Source of the DNA: Streptomyces sp. NBC_01264
GTDB lineage: Bacteria; Actinomycetota; Actinomycetes; Streptomycetales; Streptomycetaceae
DNA: 64,000 nt
Assembly (NCBI RefSeq): GCF_026340675.1
Contig: NZ_JAPEOX010000001.1
Coordinates: 5,828,001-5,892,000, forward strand
Reading direction: 5' to 3'
Each line of letters starts with the position of its first letter. Position 1 is the first letter of the stretch. The position numbers were made by a program, and so were the translations under genes. The notes under the pieces were generated by a model. The model saw nothing but the letters and a program-made list of their open reading frames with translations, was not told the origin of the DNA and ran no database searches. This document shows positions 38,302-47,083 of the stretch, one piece after another.

Positions 38302-38317
38302 TTAGGTGAGCTAACCT
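38302..38317 (-). promoter_or_regulatory. Iron-box-like operator of the siderophore importer operon
   Basis: TTAGGTGAGCTAACCT forms near-complementary halves and, on the operon strand, reads AGGTTAGCTCACCTAA. This resembles the DmdR/IdeR consensus but lacks one central base. Being 28 bp before the binding-protein start, it fits iron repression. The remaining 180 bp up to the methyltransferase stop is GC-rich with short CGGCCGTTCC repeats and no gene. Confidence 0.55.
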
Positions 38318-38498
38318 CGGCCTGTGCGGCTGCTGTGCCGTCCGGGGGGAGTTGCGGGGAAGACGAGCCCAAAGCCTGTGGGGGAGGGGCCCAAAGGCCC
38401 GCCGGCCGTTCCGTCGGCCGTTCCGCCGGCCGTCCGGATCCCGGCGGACGGGGCGTCAGGGGTGGGGCCTGGGGGACGGGTTGTCAGGGGGCGGGGCG

Positions 38499-39695
38499 TC
38501 AGGGACGCGTTGTCGGTGAGCCGATCAGCATCGAGGGGGCGCCGGCGACGCGGGTCAGGAAGACCGTGGCGGAGTTCGGGCCCTGCGGCTTCACCTTCCT
38601 GCGGAGTTCCTCGGGCTCGATCGCGGAGCCGCGCTTCTTCACCGTGAGGATGCCGACCCCGCGCTCGCGCAGCAGCGCCTTGAGCTTCTTCAGCCCGAAC
38701 GGCAGCACGTCCGTGATCTCGTACGAGGTCGCGTACGGGGTCTCGCGCAGCTCGTCGGCGGTGATGTACGCGATGGTGGGGTCGATCAGCCGGCCGCCCA
38801 GCCGCTCGGCGACCTCGGCGACGAGGTGGGCGCGGATCACGGCGCCGTCGGGCTCGTAGAGGTAGCGCCCGACGGGGCCGGCCTCGGGGTCGGGCAGCGG
38901 ATCGGCGGTGGCCAGCGCGCGCGGGCCGGGCAGCAGGGTGGCGCGGATCTCGCCGGGGGCCGTCCCGAACCACAGGACGGCCTCCTTCACGTCGCCCTGG
39001 TCGGAGATCCACTCGGCCTGGGCCTCGGCGGGCACCGCCTCGTGCGGGATCCCGGGGGCGATCTTGATGGCGGCGACCTTCGCGGCCCGGGCGGTGGCGA
39101 TCGCCCAGGACAGGGGAGGGGAGTAGGACTCCGGGTCGAAGATCCTGCCGCGCCCGCCCCGGCGGGCCGGGTCGATGAAGACCGCGTCGTAGCCCGCGGT
39201 GTCGACCTCCGTCACGTTCGCCTCCCGGACCTCGATCAGGTCCGCCAGGCCGAGCGCCCCGGCATTGGCGCGCGCCACGGCGACGGTCAGCGGGTCGTGG
39301 TCCACCGCCAGGACACGGATGCCGAGCCGGGCCAGGGCCAGCGCGTCGCCGCCGATCCCGCAGCAGAGGTCCGCGAGGCTCCGTACGCCCAGGGCGGCGA
39401 GCCGCTCGGCGCGGTACGAGGCCACCGAGGCGCGGGTGGCCATCTCCCCGCCGCCGGGGGTGAAGTACATCCGGTGGGCGTCCTCGGCCCCGAACTTCGC
39501 CACCGCGCGCTGGCGCAGCCGGGCCTGTCCGAGGGCCGCGGAGACCAGTGCGGCGGGGTGTTCGCGGCGCAGCCGGGTGGCGACGGCGAGCTCCTGGGCG
39601 GGGTCGTAGTCGCGGAGCGAGTCGAGGAGGGCGTGGCCCTCGGGGGCGAGGAGCGCGGCGAAGTCTTCGGGGGTCACGGGTCCATTGTCGGCCAC
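38499..39695 (-). CDS. Class I SAM-dependent methyltransferase with THUMP-like C-terminal domain
   Basis: A 398-residue protein. The central Rossmann part has the SAM motif LADLCCGIGGDALALARLG (about 108-126), VLAVDHDPLTVAVARANA and FIDPARRGGRGR, the last resembling the catalytic DPP-type motif of RNA methyltransferases. The C-terminal part (PFGLKKLKALLRERGVGIL, then KKRG) resembles the THUMP-like domain seen in actinobacterial homologues. An RNA substrate is likely but not shown. It is transcribed alone. Confidence 0.8.
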   Translation of the reverse strand: MADNGPVTPEDFAALLAPEGHALLDSLRDYDPAQELAVATRLRREHPAALVSAALGQARLRQRAVAKFGAEDAHRMYFTPGGGEMATRASVASYRAERLAALGVRSLADLCCGIGGDALALARLGIRVLAVDHDPLTVAVARANAGALGLADLIEVREANVTEVDTAGYDAVFIDPARRGGRGRIFDPESYSPPLSWAIATARAAKVAAIKIAPGIPHEAVPAEAQAEWISDQGDVKEAVLWFGTAPGEIRATLLPGPRALATADPLPDPEAGPVGRYLYEPDGAVIRAHLVAEVAERLGGRLIDPTIAYITADELRETPYATSYEITDVLPFGLKKLKALLRERGVGILTVKKRGSAIEPEELRRKVKPQGPNSATVFLTRVAGAPSMLIGSPTTRP

Positions 39696-39777
39696 CGTGG
39701 GCCACTCGGAGGAAGGTCGGATTCCCCTCGCGGTGTCGCCCGGGGCGCGTGGCTGGAGGGTGTAAAGATCCCGAACT

Positions 39778-40737
39778 ATGCAGCTAGTCCGACAAAAGGA
39801 ACATAAGACGCTACACGGTCACCGGATCGCGGCAGTCTCGCGCGGCCGGTTGGGTATGGCCGCGACGGCCGCACTGCTCCTCGCCGCACTCGGCACGGGT
39901 TGCGGGGCCGGCGGATCCGAAACGCCGGACAAGGCCGCGAAGGCCAAAGCCGCCGCGGGCGCCGAGAAGGCCGGAGCGGCGGGCGCGCTCGGCACCTACG
40001 CCGAGAGGCTGAAGGCCCTCCAGCAGGCGCGGATCGTCGCCGCGAAGAAGTGGGGGCTGAAGAAGCCGCCGCTCGTCGCTCCGCAGGCGCCCAAGGAGAA
40101 GCCGGAGATCACCACCCGCGACGGCTTCGAGGTCGAGGGCCAGGACGAGCTGCCCCCGGTCTTCACCACCGTCCCCACGGAGGAGAAGGTCGTCTTCCTG
40201 ACGATCGACGACGGGGCCGAGAAGGACCCCGAGTTCCTGAAGATGATGCAGGAGCTGAAGCTCCCGTACACCGCCTTCCTGAGCGACTACCTGGTCCGGG
40301 ACAACTACCCGTACTTCAAGGAGATGCAGGCGGCGGGCGTCACGCTGAACAATCACACGCTCAACCACCGCTACATGCCGGCGCTCTCGTACGAGAAGCA
40401 GCGCCAGGAGATCTGCGGTCAGCAGGACACAATCGAAAAGACGTTCGGCAAGCGCCCCACGCTCTTCCGCCCGCCGTACGGGAACTACAACGAGGACACG
40501 CTGCGCGCGGCCAAGTCCTGCGGGATCAAGGCCGTTCCGCTGTGGAACGAGGAGGCCTTCCCCAACCGGATGGACTGGCGGGAGTGGGACAAGGACCTGC
40601 ACCCTGGTGACATCATCCTGACCCACTTCCGGGGCAAGGAAGACTGGAAGGGCAGCATGACTGACATGATCCGTCACGTCATGAAGACCGTCACGGACAA
40701 GGGGTACGCCGTGGCTCGCCTGGAGGATTACTTGTGA
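39778..40737 (+). CDS. Polysaccharide deacetylase lipoprotein 1
   Basis: A 319-residue CE4 (NodB) deacetylase anchored by a lipobox (LGTGC, Cys42), probably acting on cell-wall glycans. The catalytic base and metal Asp are in FLTIDDGAEKD, the metal His pair is in NNHTLNH, and RPPYGNY and DIILTHF complete the motifs. A helical linker follows the lipid anchor. Its 3' end overlaps the next, related gene by 4 bp (GTGA). An ATG at 39856 would drop 26 residues, but the longer start still gives a plausible twin-charged signal. Confidence 0.9.
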   Translation: MQLVRQKEHKTLHGHRIAAVSRGRLGMAATAALLLAALGTGCGAGGSETPDKAAKAKAAAGAEKAGAAGALGTYAERLKALQQARIVAAKKWGLKKPPLVAPQAPKEKPEITTRDGFEVEGQDELPPVFTTVPTEEKVVFLTIDDGAEKDPEFLKMMQELKLPYTAFLSDYLVRDNYPYFKEMQAAGVTLNNHTLNHRYMPALSYEKQRQEICGQQDTIEKTFGKRPTLFRPPYGNYNEDTLRAAKSCGIKAVPLWNEEAFPNRMDWREWDKDLHPGDIILTHFRGKEDWKGSMTDMIRHVMKTVTDKGYAVARLEDYL

Positions 40738-41618
40738 AGTACGCGCGCCGGTTCGTAGCCGGGACGCTGGCGGCCGGCGCGCTCGCGCTGTCCCTGACGG
40801 GGTGCGGGGACAGCGTGGACCCCACCGAGAGGATGGGGCGCAAGACCACGGAGGCGAGGGCGACCCCGTCGCCCTCGGGGGCGGCCTCCCCCTCCGCCAC
40901 GGGCGAGGGACCGGCGGCCCCGGCGGACGAGGCGTACAAGAAGTGGGGCCTCGCCGGCCCCCTCCGGTACGCGCCCAAGCCCGCCGTCAAACCCCAGATC
41001 CCGCCGGTCAAGGCGGGGCGGGTCCAGGTCATCGACCGAATACCCGTCCCGGCGGACGACAAGGTCGTCTTCCTGACGTTCGACGACGGCGCGGAGAAGA
41101 ACCCCGAGTTCCTGAAGATGGCCGCCGATCTGAAGCTGCCGATCAGCATGTTCCTGACGGACAACATCGCCTCGTCGGACTACGGCCACTTCGAGAAGCT
41201 CCGCGACAACGGCTCCGGCAGCACGATAAACAACCACACCCTGACGCACCCGAATCTGCGCACCCTGTCCTTCGAGGCGCAGAAGAAGGAGATATGCGGG
41301 CAGCAGGAACGCCTGGAGAAGCGTTTCGGCACGAAGCCGACCCGCTTCCGCCCGCCGTACGGGAACTACAACGACGACACCCTCCGGGCCGCGCACGAGT
41401 GCGGGATATCGCAGCTCCTGCTGTGGCGCGTGTCGATGCAGATCAACAACTTCCAGTACGCCGAGGGCTCCGCCCTCAAACCGGGTGACATCGTCCTGGC
41501 CCACTTCCGCGGCCCGTCGGAGCTCAAGGGCGCGACGGAGATCCAGATGGCGACCCGGATGCTCCAGCGGATACAGGAGCAGGGGTACCGGATAGGGCGG
41601 CTGGAGGACTACCTCTAG
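40734..41618 (+). CDS. Polysaccharide deacetylase lipoprotein 2
   Basis: A 294-residue paralogue of the gene before it: lipobox LTGC (Cys24), FLTFDDGAEKN, NNHTLTH, RPPYGNY and DIVLAHF. All CE4 motifs are present. The two proteins share the mature layout (linker with KKWGL, catalytic domain, ending GRLEDYL) and clearly arose by tandem duplication. It starts with a GTG that overlaps the first gene. It converges on the FtsW/RodA gene, 28 bp away. Confidence 0.9.
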   Translation: MKYARRFVAGTLAAGALALSLTGCGDSVDPTERMGRKTTEARATPSPSGAASPSATGEGPAAPADEAYKKWGLAGPLRYAPKPAVKPQIPPVKAGRVQVIDRIPVPADDKVVFLTFDDGAEKNPEFLKMAADLKLPISMFLTDNIASSDYGHFEKLRDNGSGSTINNHTLTHPNLRTLSFEAQKKEICGQQERLEKRFGTKPTRFRPPYGNYNDDTLRAAHECGISQLLLWRVSMQINNFQYAEGSALKPGDIVLAHFRGPSELKGATEIQMATRMLQRIQEQGYRIGRLEDYL

Positions 41619-41624
41619 GCCGTC

Positions 41625-41658
41625 CAGGGCTACGCCTCGGGCAGGGCTACGCCTCGGG
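41625..41658 (+). repeat. Perfect 17-bp tandem duplication at the ftsW-like 3' end
   Basis: CAGGGCTACGCCTCGGG occurs twice in a row (41625-41641 and 41642-41658). The second copy contains the stop codon of the FtsW/RodA gene read on the minus strand; the first lies in the 28-bp space between the convergent genes. Confidence 0.85.
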
Positions 41659-43056
41659 GCCCGCCGCCGCCATCACCGGCGTGATCGTCGTCTCCGCCGG
41701 GCCCCTGGCGTCCGCCTCGCGTTGTCGCTCCGTGCTGTCGGAGATGCGCAGTAGCAGGGCGATCATGATCCAGTTGGCCAGGAGGGACGAGCCGCCCGCC
41801 GCCAGGAAGGGCAGGGCCTTGCCCGTCAGCGGGATCAGCCCCGAGACGCCGCCCGCCACGATGAAGACTTGCAGGGCCAGGGCGGACGACAGGCCCACCG
41901 CCAGCAGCTTGCCGAAGGGGTCGCGGGCGCCCAGCGCCATGCGCAGCCCGCGCTGCACGAGGAGCGCGTAGAGGATCAGGACGGCCATGACCCCGGCCAG
42001 GCCGAGCTCCTCGCCCACCGTCGTCAGGATGAAGTCGCTGCGGCCGGCGAACCCGATCAGTTCGGGATGGCCCATGCCGAGGCCCGTGCCGGTGATGCCG
42101 CCCGTGCCGAAGCTGAACAGCGCCTGCGCCGACTGGTCCGAGACGACGCCCGGCGGCCGGTCCTTCCAGTAGTACGACAGCGGGTTCAGCCAGGCGGCCA
42201 CACGGGCCTTGACGTGCGGTTCCGTCGTGCCCACGACGAAGGCTCCCGCCGAAGCGAGGACCAGGCCGCAGACGATCCAGCTCGTGCGTTCAGTGGCCAC
42301 GTAGAGCATGACCACGAAGACGCCGAAGAAGAGCAGCGAGGTGCCGAGGTCGCGCTCGAAGACCAGCACCATCAGCGAGATGATCCACACCGTGATGAGC
42401 GGGCCGAGCTGGCGCATCGGCGGCAGCCGCATGCCCAGGAACTTGCGGCCCGACAGGGCCAGTGCGTCGCGGTGGATCACCAGGTAGCCCGCGAAGAACA
42501 CCGCGATCATGATCTTCACGAACTCGCCGGGCTGGACCGAGAGCCCGGCGAATTTGATCCAGCGCTTCGCCCCGTAGGTGTCCGCGCCGAAGAAGGCGGG
42601 CGCGATCAGCGCCACCAGGGCCACGGCCATCGTGATGTAGATGAACCGCTGGAGCAGCCGGTGGTCGCGCAGCAGTCCGAGCACCGTGATGCAGGCCGCG
42701 ACGCCGATCACCGTCCACATCAGCTGGCCGGGAGCGTTCGGCGGGGAATTGTACCGCTCCAGGTACCCCTGGTCGAGGCGGTGCAGCAGCACCAGCCCCA
42801 GCCCGGTCAGCAGCAGGGCCAGCGGGAAGATCAGCGGATCCGCGTACGCCGCGAACCGGCGGATGGCCAGGTGCCCCACCAGTGCGAGCAGCGTCATGCT
42901 GATCACGAAGCCGGTGAGGCCCGCCGGCAGCTCGTCGTTCATCGCGAGACCGGCGGCGATGTGGCCGGAAATGGTCACCGCGACGACGAGGACCAGGAGC
43001 AGTGCTTCCGTGCGGCGGCGCACCCCCGCCGTGGTCAGGGGCTTCAGTCCACGCAC
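41647..43056 (-). CDS. FtsW/RodA/SpoVE family peptidoglycan polymerase
   Basis: A SEDS glycosyltransferase that polymerises lipid II with a class B penicillin-binding protein. It has about ten membrane segments and the family motifs GAKRWIKFAGLSVQPGEFVK, FERDLGTSLLFFGVF and GLIPLTGKALPFLAAGGSS. The start is uncertain: GTG 43056 (469 residues, overlapping the LCP gene by 13 bp) or GTG 43023 (458 residues). The longer open frame upstream lies inside the LCP gene. It is the last gene of an envelope operon. No PBP gene is adjacent. Confidence 0.92.
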   Translation of the reverse strand: MRGLKPLTTAGVRRRTEALLLVLVVAVTISGHIAAGLAMNDELPAGLTGFVISMTLLALVGHLAIRRFAAYADPLIFPLALLLTGLGLVLLHRLDQGYLERYNSPPNAPGQLMWTVIGVAACITVLGLLRDHRLLQRFIYITMAVALVALIAPAFFGADTYGAKRWIKFAGLSVQPGEFVKIMIAVFFAGYLVIHRDALALSGRKFLGMRLPPMRQLGPLITVWIISLMVLVFERDLGTSLLFFGVFVVMLYVATERTSWIVCGLVLASAGAFVVGTTEPHVKARVAAWLNPLSYYWKDRPPGVVSDQSAQALFSFGTGGITGTGLGMGHPELIGFAGRSDFILTTVGEELGLAGVMAVLILYALLVQRGLRMALGARDPFGKLLAVGLSSALALQVFIVAGGVSGLIPLTGKALPFLAAGGSSLLANWIMIALLLRISDSTERQREADARGPAETTITPVMAAAGPEA

Positions 43057-44330
43057 GGGACGCCGCCGCCATCGATGGCGGGGGTTCCGCTGCTGCTTCG
43101 GGACGGTACCGGCGTGGGGCTCTTGGCGGGGCCCGTGGTGCCCGCGGAGCCCTGCGGGGCGGGCGCGGTGCCCGGTGAGGAGGAGGGAGCGGTGCCAGGC
43201 GCGCTCGGGCTCGCAGTGGCCCCGGGCCCGATCCGCTCGGCTATGAACCGCTTTATCTTCATATCGTCTACGACGTTTATCTCGGCTCCATGGTTCCGGT
43301 CGAAGCGTTCGATGGGAAGGGTCACAAACTCCACGGCGCCCCCGGACAGGTTCTTCGCCTGCTCCACGAACGACAGCAGGTCCCATCCCCGGTCGGTCAC
43401 CACGTCCTGCTTCGCCGAGTCGATCAGCTTCATCAGCTTCACCGGATCGGTGAAGGTCCCGGCCTGGTTCAGCTTGTAGGTGGCCCCCGCCAGGAACGCC
43501 TGCTGCCGCTTCGTCCGGTCCAGGTCGCCCATGGTCAGACCCATCCGCTGGCGGACGAAGGCCAGCGACTCCTGACCGTTGAGCGTGTGCCGCCCCGCCG
43601 AGAAGTCGGCTCCGGAGTTCTTGTCCTTCACCGCGTGGTTCAGACACACCGGTACGCCGCCCAGCGCGTCGGCCAGGTGATAGAAACCGGCCAGGTTCAG
43701 CTCGGCGAAGTGGTCGATCGGCACGCCCAGGAAGGTGCGCACCGTCTCGATCTCCGCCTTGCGGCCCGCCTCGCGCCCCTCGCGCTCCAGCTGCCGCCGG
43801 TCCTTGACCCCCTGGGCGGACAGCTGCTCCTCGACCTTCGCCTTCGCCCGCCCGTACGCCTCCTTGATCTTGGCCTTGCCGGTGAACCCGGGCACCCCGT
43901 GCAGGTCGACGAAGTCGTCGCGCGGCACCGAGAAGGCCTTCGCCTTGCTCCCGTCACCCGGGACGTGCAGCAGGATCAGGGTGTTGGTGTTGTAGCCGCC
44001 GACCTCGGAGCTCGCGCCGGCGTGCAGTTTCTCGAGGATCGCCGGCGGGAGGTCCTCGCCGTTCTGGTCCCGGCGGCTGTCCAGGCCCATCAGCAGGATG
44101 TTCACATCGCCGTGCTTCGACTTCTCGGCGCCGTCCAGGGCCTTGGAGCTGCCGATGCTGGAGGCGAGGTCGTCGTACAGGTACCAGGCGGTCGCCCCCG
44201 CGAGCACCACCAGGGCGCAGCCGGCCGCCAGCAGGGTGCGGGTGAGGCGGGCGCGGCGGGAGCGCCCGCGGCCGTGGGGTGCGGGGGCCTGGGTCCGGGG
44301 TTCCTTGGGCTTCCTGCGGTGGGCACTCAT
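43044..44330 (-). CDS. LytR-CpsA-Psr family wall-polymer ligase
   Basis: LCP proteins attach anionic or secondary glycopolymers to peptidoglycan on the outside of the membrane. The 428 residues have a basic cytoplasmic tail, one membrane segment (about 30-50) and an LCP domain with ILLMGLDSRRDQ, AFSVPRDDFVDL, LNLAGFYHLADALGGVPVCL and DRTKRQQAFLAG. An uncharged Ser/Pro/Thr-rich tail of about 55 residues ends in GGGVPCVD. It lies 56 bp downstream of the histidine kinase gene on the same strand. Confidence 0.92.
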   Translation of the reverse strand: MSAHRRKPKEPRTQAPAPHGRGRSRRARLTRTLLAAGCALVVLAGATAWYLYDDLASSIGSSKALDGAEKSKHGDVNILLMGLDSRRDQNGEDLPPAILEKLHAGASSEVGGYNTNTLILLHVPGDGSKAKAFSVPRDDFVDLHGVPGFTGKAKIKEAYGRAKAKVEEQLSAQGVKDRRQLEREGREAGRKAEIETVRTFLGVPIDHFAELNLAGFYHLADALGGVPVCLNHAVKDKNSGADFSAGRHTLNGQESLAFVRQRMGLTMGDLDRTKRQQAFLAGATYKLNQAGTFTDPVKLMKLIDSAKQDVVTDRGWDLLSFVEQAKNLSGGAVEFVTLPIERFDRNHGAEINVVDDMKIKRFIAERIGPGATASPSAPGTAPSSSPGTAPAPQGSAGTTGPAKSPTPVPSRSSSGTPAIDGGGVPCVD

Positions 44331-44386
44331 CTTGCCGATGCTGCGGGAGCGCGGCTGAAGGAATCCTGAGGCTCCTGAAACGGCCT

Positions 44387-45778
44387 TCAGGAAGCCGCGC
44401 GCCCCGGCACGCGCAGCACCATGCGGGCGCCCCCGGCGGGCGCCGGGAGCGCGCGTACGTCACCGCCGTGCGCCCGGGCGATCTCCCGGGCGATGGCCAG
44501 CCCCAGACCGGTGCCGCCACTGGCCCGGCCCCGGTCCGCGTCCAGCCGTACGAACCGCTCGAAGACCCGGTCCCGGTCGGCCTCCGGGATGCCCGGCCCG
44601 TCGTCCGTGACCTCCAGCAGGGCCCAGCCGTCCTCGGCCGAGGCCCGCACCACGACCCCGGTACGGGCGTACCGCAAGGCGTTGTCCACCAGGTTCGCCA
44701 GCGCCCGCTCCAGCCGCTCCGGATCCCCGGCGGCCGGTACGGGACCCCGCGCGTCCAGCCGGAGCGGAACCCGGGGCCCGGGGCGCCGCGCCGCGTCCTC
44801 GGCGGCCAGCAGCGCGAGGTCCACCGGCTCGGTGCGCGGCGCCGGCCCACCGTCCAGCCGGGCCAGCAGGAGCAGGTCGGCGGCGATGCCCTGCAGCCGC
44901 TCGGTATCGGCCAGTGCGGCCGCCACCGACTCCCGGTCGGGGTCCCGCAGCGCCACCTCCAGCCGGGACCGGACGGCCGCGAGGGGGTTGCGCAGCTCGT
45001 GCGAGGCGTCGGCGGTGAACTGCCGCTGCCGGGCGTCGCTGCGCTCGAGGCGGTCGAGGGTGTCGTTGACGGTCCGGGCCAGCTGCGCGATCTCGTCGGC
45101 GCCGCCCGGGTCCGGGACCCGCCGGTCCAGCTCGCTCCCGGTGACCGCCGCCAGCCCGGTGCGGATCGCGGTGACCGGGCGCAGCGCGTGGCCCGTCACC
45201 CACCAGGCCAGGGCCGCAGAGAAGAGGATCAGCGGGGGCGCGCCGGCCAGCAGCCCGAGCGCGACGGCCCGGTTGGCGTCGTCGACGTCGCCGAGCACGG
45301 TCGCGGCGTAGACGGTGTGCGGGTCGTGCGCCCCCGGCGGGCCGGGCGCGTCCACGGCGACCACCACGCGCCGCTGTGCGCCGGGGCGCGCGGGCGGCAG
45401 CACGGCCGACCGCACGTCCTGGCCGGGCGCGGGGCGCAGCTCCGTCAGCTCCGGGGTGTCCTTCAGGTCCCCGCTGGTGGCCACGACCGTCCCGGCCGCG
45501 TTCCGTACGAGGACCAGGTCGACCCCGCCCTCGGGCACGGGCAGCCGCCCGGCGGGCGGAAGGCTCCCGGTGTCGTACTGGGCGGCCACCTTGCGGGCGG
45601 CCAGCTCGGTGCGGCCGGTGGTGTTCTCGATGAGGTTGGCGCGCAGCAGGGTGTAGAGCCACAGCCCGCCGGCGGCCAGGACGGCGGCCATCGCGAGGGC
45701 GGCGGCCGCGGCGCCGCGGGCGCGGAGACTGCCGAGGCGGCGGGGCCGGCGGGGCCGGCGGGGTGCGGCCTCAGCCAC
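44387..45778 (-). CDS. Sensor histidine kinase
   Basis: A 463-residue membrane kinase: membrane segment 1 (about 22-45), an extracytoplasmic domain (about 46-170), segment 2 (about 172-196) and HAMP. The phospho-acceptor is His260 in TADASHELRNPLAAVR. ATP-binding boxes are NLVDNALRYA, DDGPGIPEADRDRVFERF and GGTGLGLAIAREIARAHGG. The GTG start overlaps the response regulator stop by 8 bp. The signal is unknown, but its operon with an LCP ligase and an FtsW/RodA protein suggests envelope stress. Confidence 0.95.
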   Translation of the reverse strand: MAEAAPRRPRRPRRLGSLRARGAAAAALAMAAVLAAGGLWLYTLLRANLIENTTGRTELAARKVAAQYDTGSLPPAGRLPVPEGGVDLVLVRNAAGTVVATSGDLKDTPELTELRPAPGQDVRSAVLPPARPGAQRRVVVAVDAPGPPGAHDPHTVYAATVLGDVDDANRAVALGLLAGAPPLILFSAALAWWVTGHALRPVTAIRTGLAAVTGSELDRRVPDPGGADEIAQLARTVNDTLDRLERSDARQRQFTADASHELRNPLAAVRSRLEVALRDPDRESVAAALADTERLQGIAADLLLLARLDGGPAPRTEPVDLALLAAEDAARRPGPRVPLRLDARGPVPAAGDPERLERALANLVDNALRYARTGVVVRASAEDGWALLEVTDDGPGIPEADRDRVFERFVRLDADRGRASGGTGLGLAIAREIARAHGGDVRALPAPAGGARMVLRVPGRAAS

Positions 45779-46463
45779 CGTCGGGGGCCATCCGGTAGCC
45801 GGTGCCGTGCACAGTGAGGATCGAGCGGCGCCCGAACGGGGCGTCGATCTTCCGGCGGAGCGAGGAGACGTAGACCTCGACGATGTTCGGGTCGATGCCG
45901 CGCGGGGTGTCCCAGACCTCGTCGAGGATGTCCTGCTTGGGGACGGCCCGGCCGGGCTGCTCCATCAGGCAGCCCAGGACGCCGAGCTCACGGGCGGTCA
46001 GCTCGATCTCGTGCGTGCCCCTCCGGCAGCGGCGGCCCTGGGCGTCGAGGACGAGGTCGCCGGCCTGGAGGACGCGGGTCCGGGCGGAGGCGGCGGCGGT
46101 GGCGGTGCGGCGGGTGAGCGCGCGGAGGCGGGCGGCGAGGACGACGAAGGAGAACGGTTTCGTCAGGTAGTCGTCCGCACCCGAGTCCAGGCCCTCGGCC
46201 TCGTCGTACTCGCCGTCCTTGGCGGTCAGCATCAGCACGGGGGTGGCTACGCCGTGGGACCGCATCCGGGTGCAGATCTCGTAGCCCGAGAGGCCGGGGA
46301 GCATCAGGTCGAGGAGGACGACGTCGTACGGGCCTCCGGTGAGCGCCAGGTCCAGGCCGCGGTGGCCGTCGTGGGCGAGGTCGACCCAGTGGCCGTCGGC
46401 GGAGAGGCCGCGCCGCAGTGAATCGGCGAGGCTGACTTCGTCTTCGACGACCAGGATCCGCAT
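45771..46463 (-). CDS. OmpR/PhoB-type response regulator
   Basis: A 230-residue DNA-binding regulator paired with the kinase downstream. The receiver has Asp52 in YDVVLLDLMLPGLSG and acidic residues in VVEDEV. The winged helix has IELTARELGVLGCLMEQPGR and NIVEVYVSSLRRKID. The ATG at 46463 is used; the frame continues upstream without similarity. It is the first gene of the regulator-kinase-LCP-FtsW operon. Confidence 0.95.
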   Translation of the reverse strand: MRILVVEDEVSLADSLRRGLSADGHWVDLAHDGHRGLDLALTGGPYDVVLLDLMLPGLSGYEICTRMRSHGVATPVLMLTAKDGEYDEAEGLDSGADDYLTKPFSFVVLAARLRALTRRTATAAASARTRVLQAGDLVLDAQGRRCRRGTHEIELTARELGVLGCLMEQPGRAVPKQDILDEVWDTPRGIDPNIVEVYVSSLRRKIDAPFGRRSILTVHGTGYRMAPDGG

Positions 46464-46669
46464 GCCCCAAGCGTCACATACCGGGCGCCAACCCTTCTCG
46501 ACGCGGCCGCACACCTCCTCGATGCGGCCGCTCGCACCGCTCGGCCCTGGCGGGCCTCCCGGGCTTCGCGCCGCTACGCCAGCCTCCGGCCGGCGGTGCC
46601 CCGGCGGGGCCGCCGCCGCCGTCCCGGCGCGGGGCCCGGTGGGCGGGTGCGGGTGGGCCCTGCGGGGCG

Positions 46670-46792
46670 AAGTCCCCTACCCGCCCTTCCACCGTTCCCC
46701 GGGCCAGCCCGGACCCAGTCCTCAAACGCCGGACGGGCTGAAAAGACCTGGGGCTCCGCCCCAGACCCCGGTCCTCAAACGCCGGACGGCTG
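46670..46792 (+). repeat. Composite intergenic repeat, copy 2 (double core)
   Basis: The gene-free stretch 46464-47347 contains AAGTCCCCTACCCGCCCTTC, CCGTTCCC, then CTCAAACGCCGGACGGGCTG at 46721-46740 and again (one G shorter) from 46774, separated by GGGGCTCCGCCCCAGACC. The blocks and their order match 26782-26880. After it come four GGCCGGG(A/G)C-containing repeats at 46800-46885. Confidence 0.8.
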
Positions 46793-46887
46793 AAAAGACC
46801 AACCCCGGCCGGGGCCAAATGTCCCCCGGCCGGGACCGAATGCCCCCCCCGGCCGGGACTGAACTGTCTCCCCCGGCCGGGGTCGGG

Positions 46888-47062
46888 GGCTGCGGGGCCA
46901 GGGCCGGGGACGGGGGCGGGGTGGGGTGTTGGCCGGGACGTAAAGCGTGATTTGTGGCGCGCAAAGAAGCCACAACTATCGAAGTCGGGGACAAGGCGCC
47001 TAAATCATGCAGTCCAGGCCAACACCCCACCCCGCCCCCGGCACCGGCCCCCCACCGCAGCC
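46888..47062. repeat. 175-bp palindromic element before groES
   Basis: Outer arms of about 47 bp include a 33-bp pair (46902-46934 and 47017-47049) with two mismatches. Inside them GCGTGATTT (46945-46953) faces AAATCATGC (47002-47010), and the centre has TTGTGGC/GCCACAA. The core is visibly less GC-rich than the flanks. There is no transposase and no clear target-site duplication. It may be a MITE-like element or a large cruciform or hairpin regulatory region. Both strands carry short open frames with no convincing product. Confidence 0.75.
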
Positions 47063-47083
47063 AACCCGCGCGCAGGCCAACCC

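Noticed and set aside
46800..46890. Clustered CCCCGGCCGGG repeats as a possible CRISPR or integration site
   Set aside because: Irregular spacing, low complexity, no spacer structure and no cas or integrase genes nearby.
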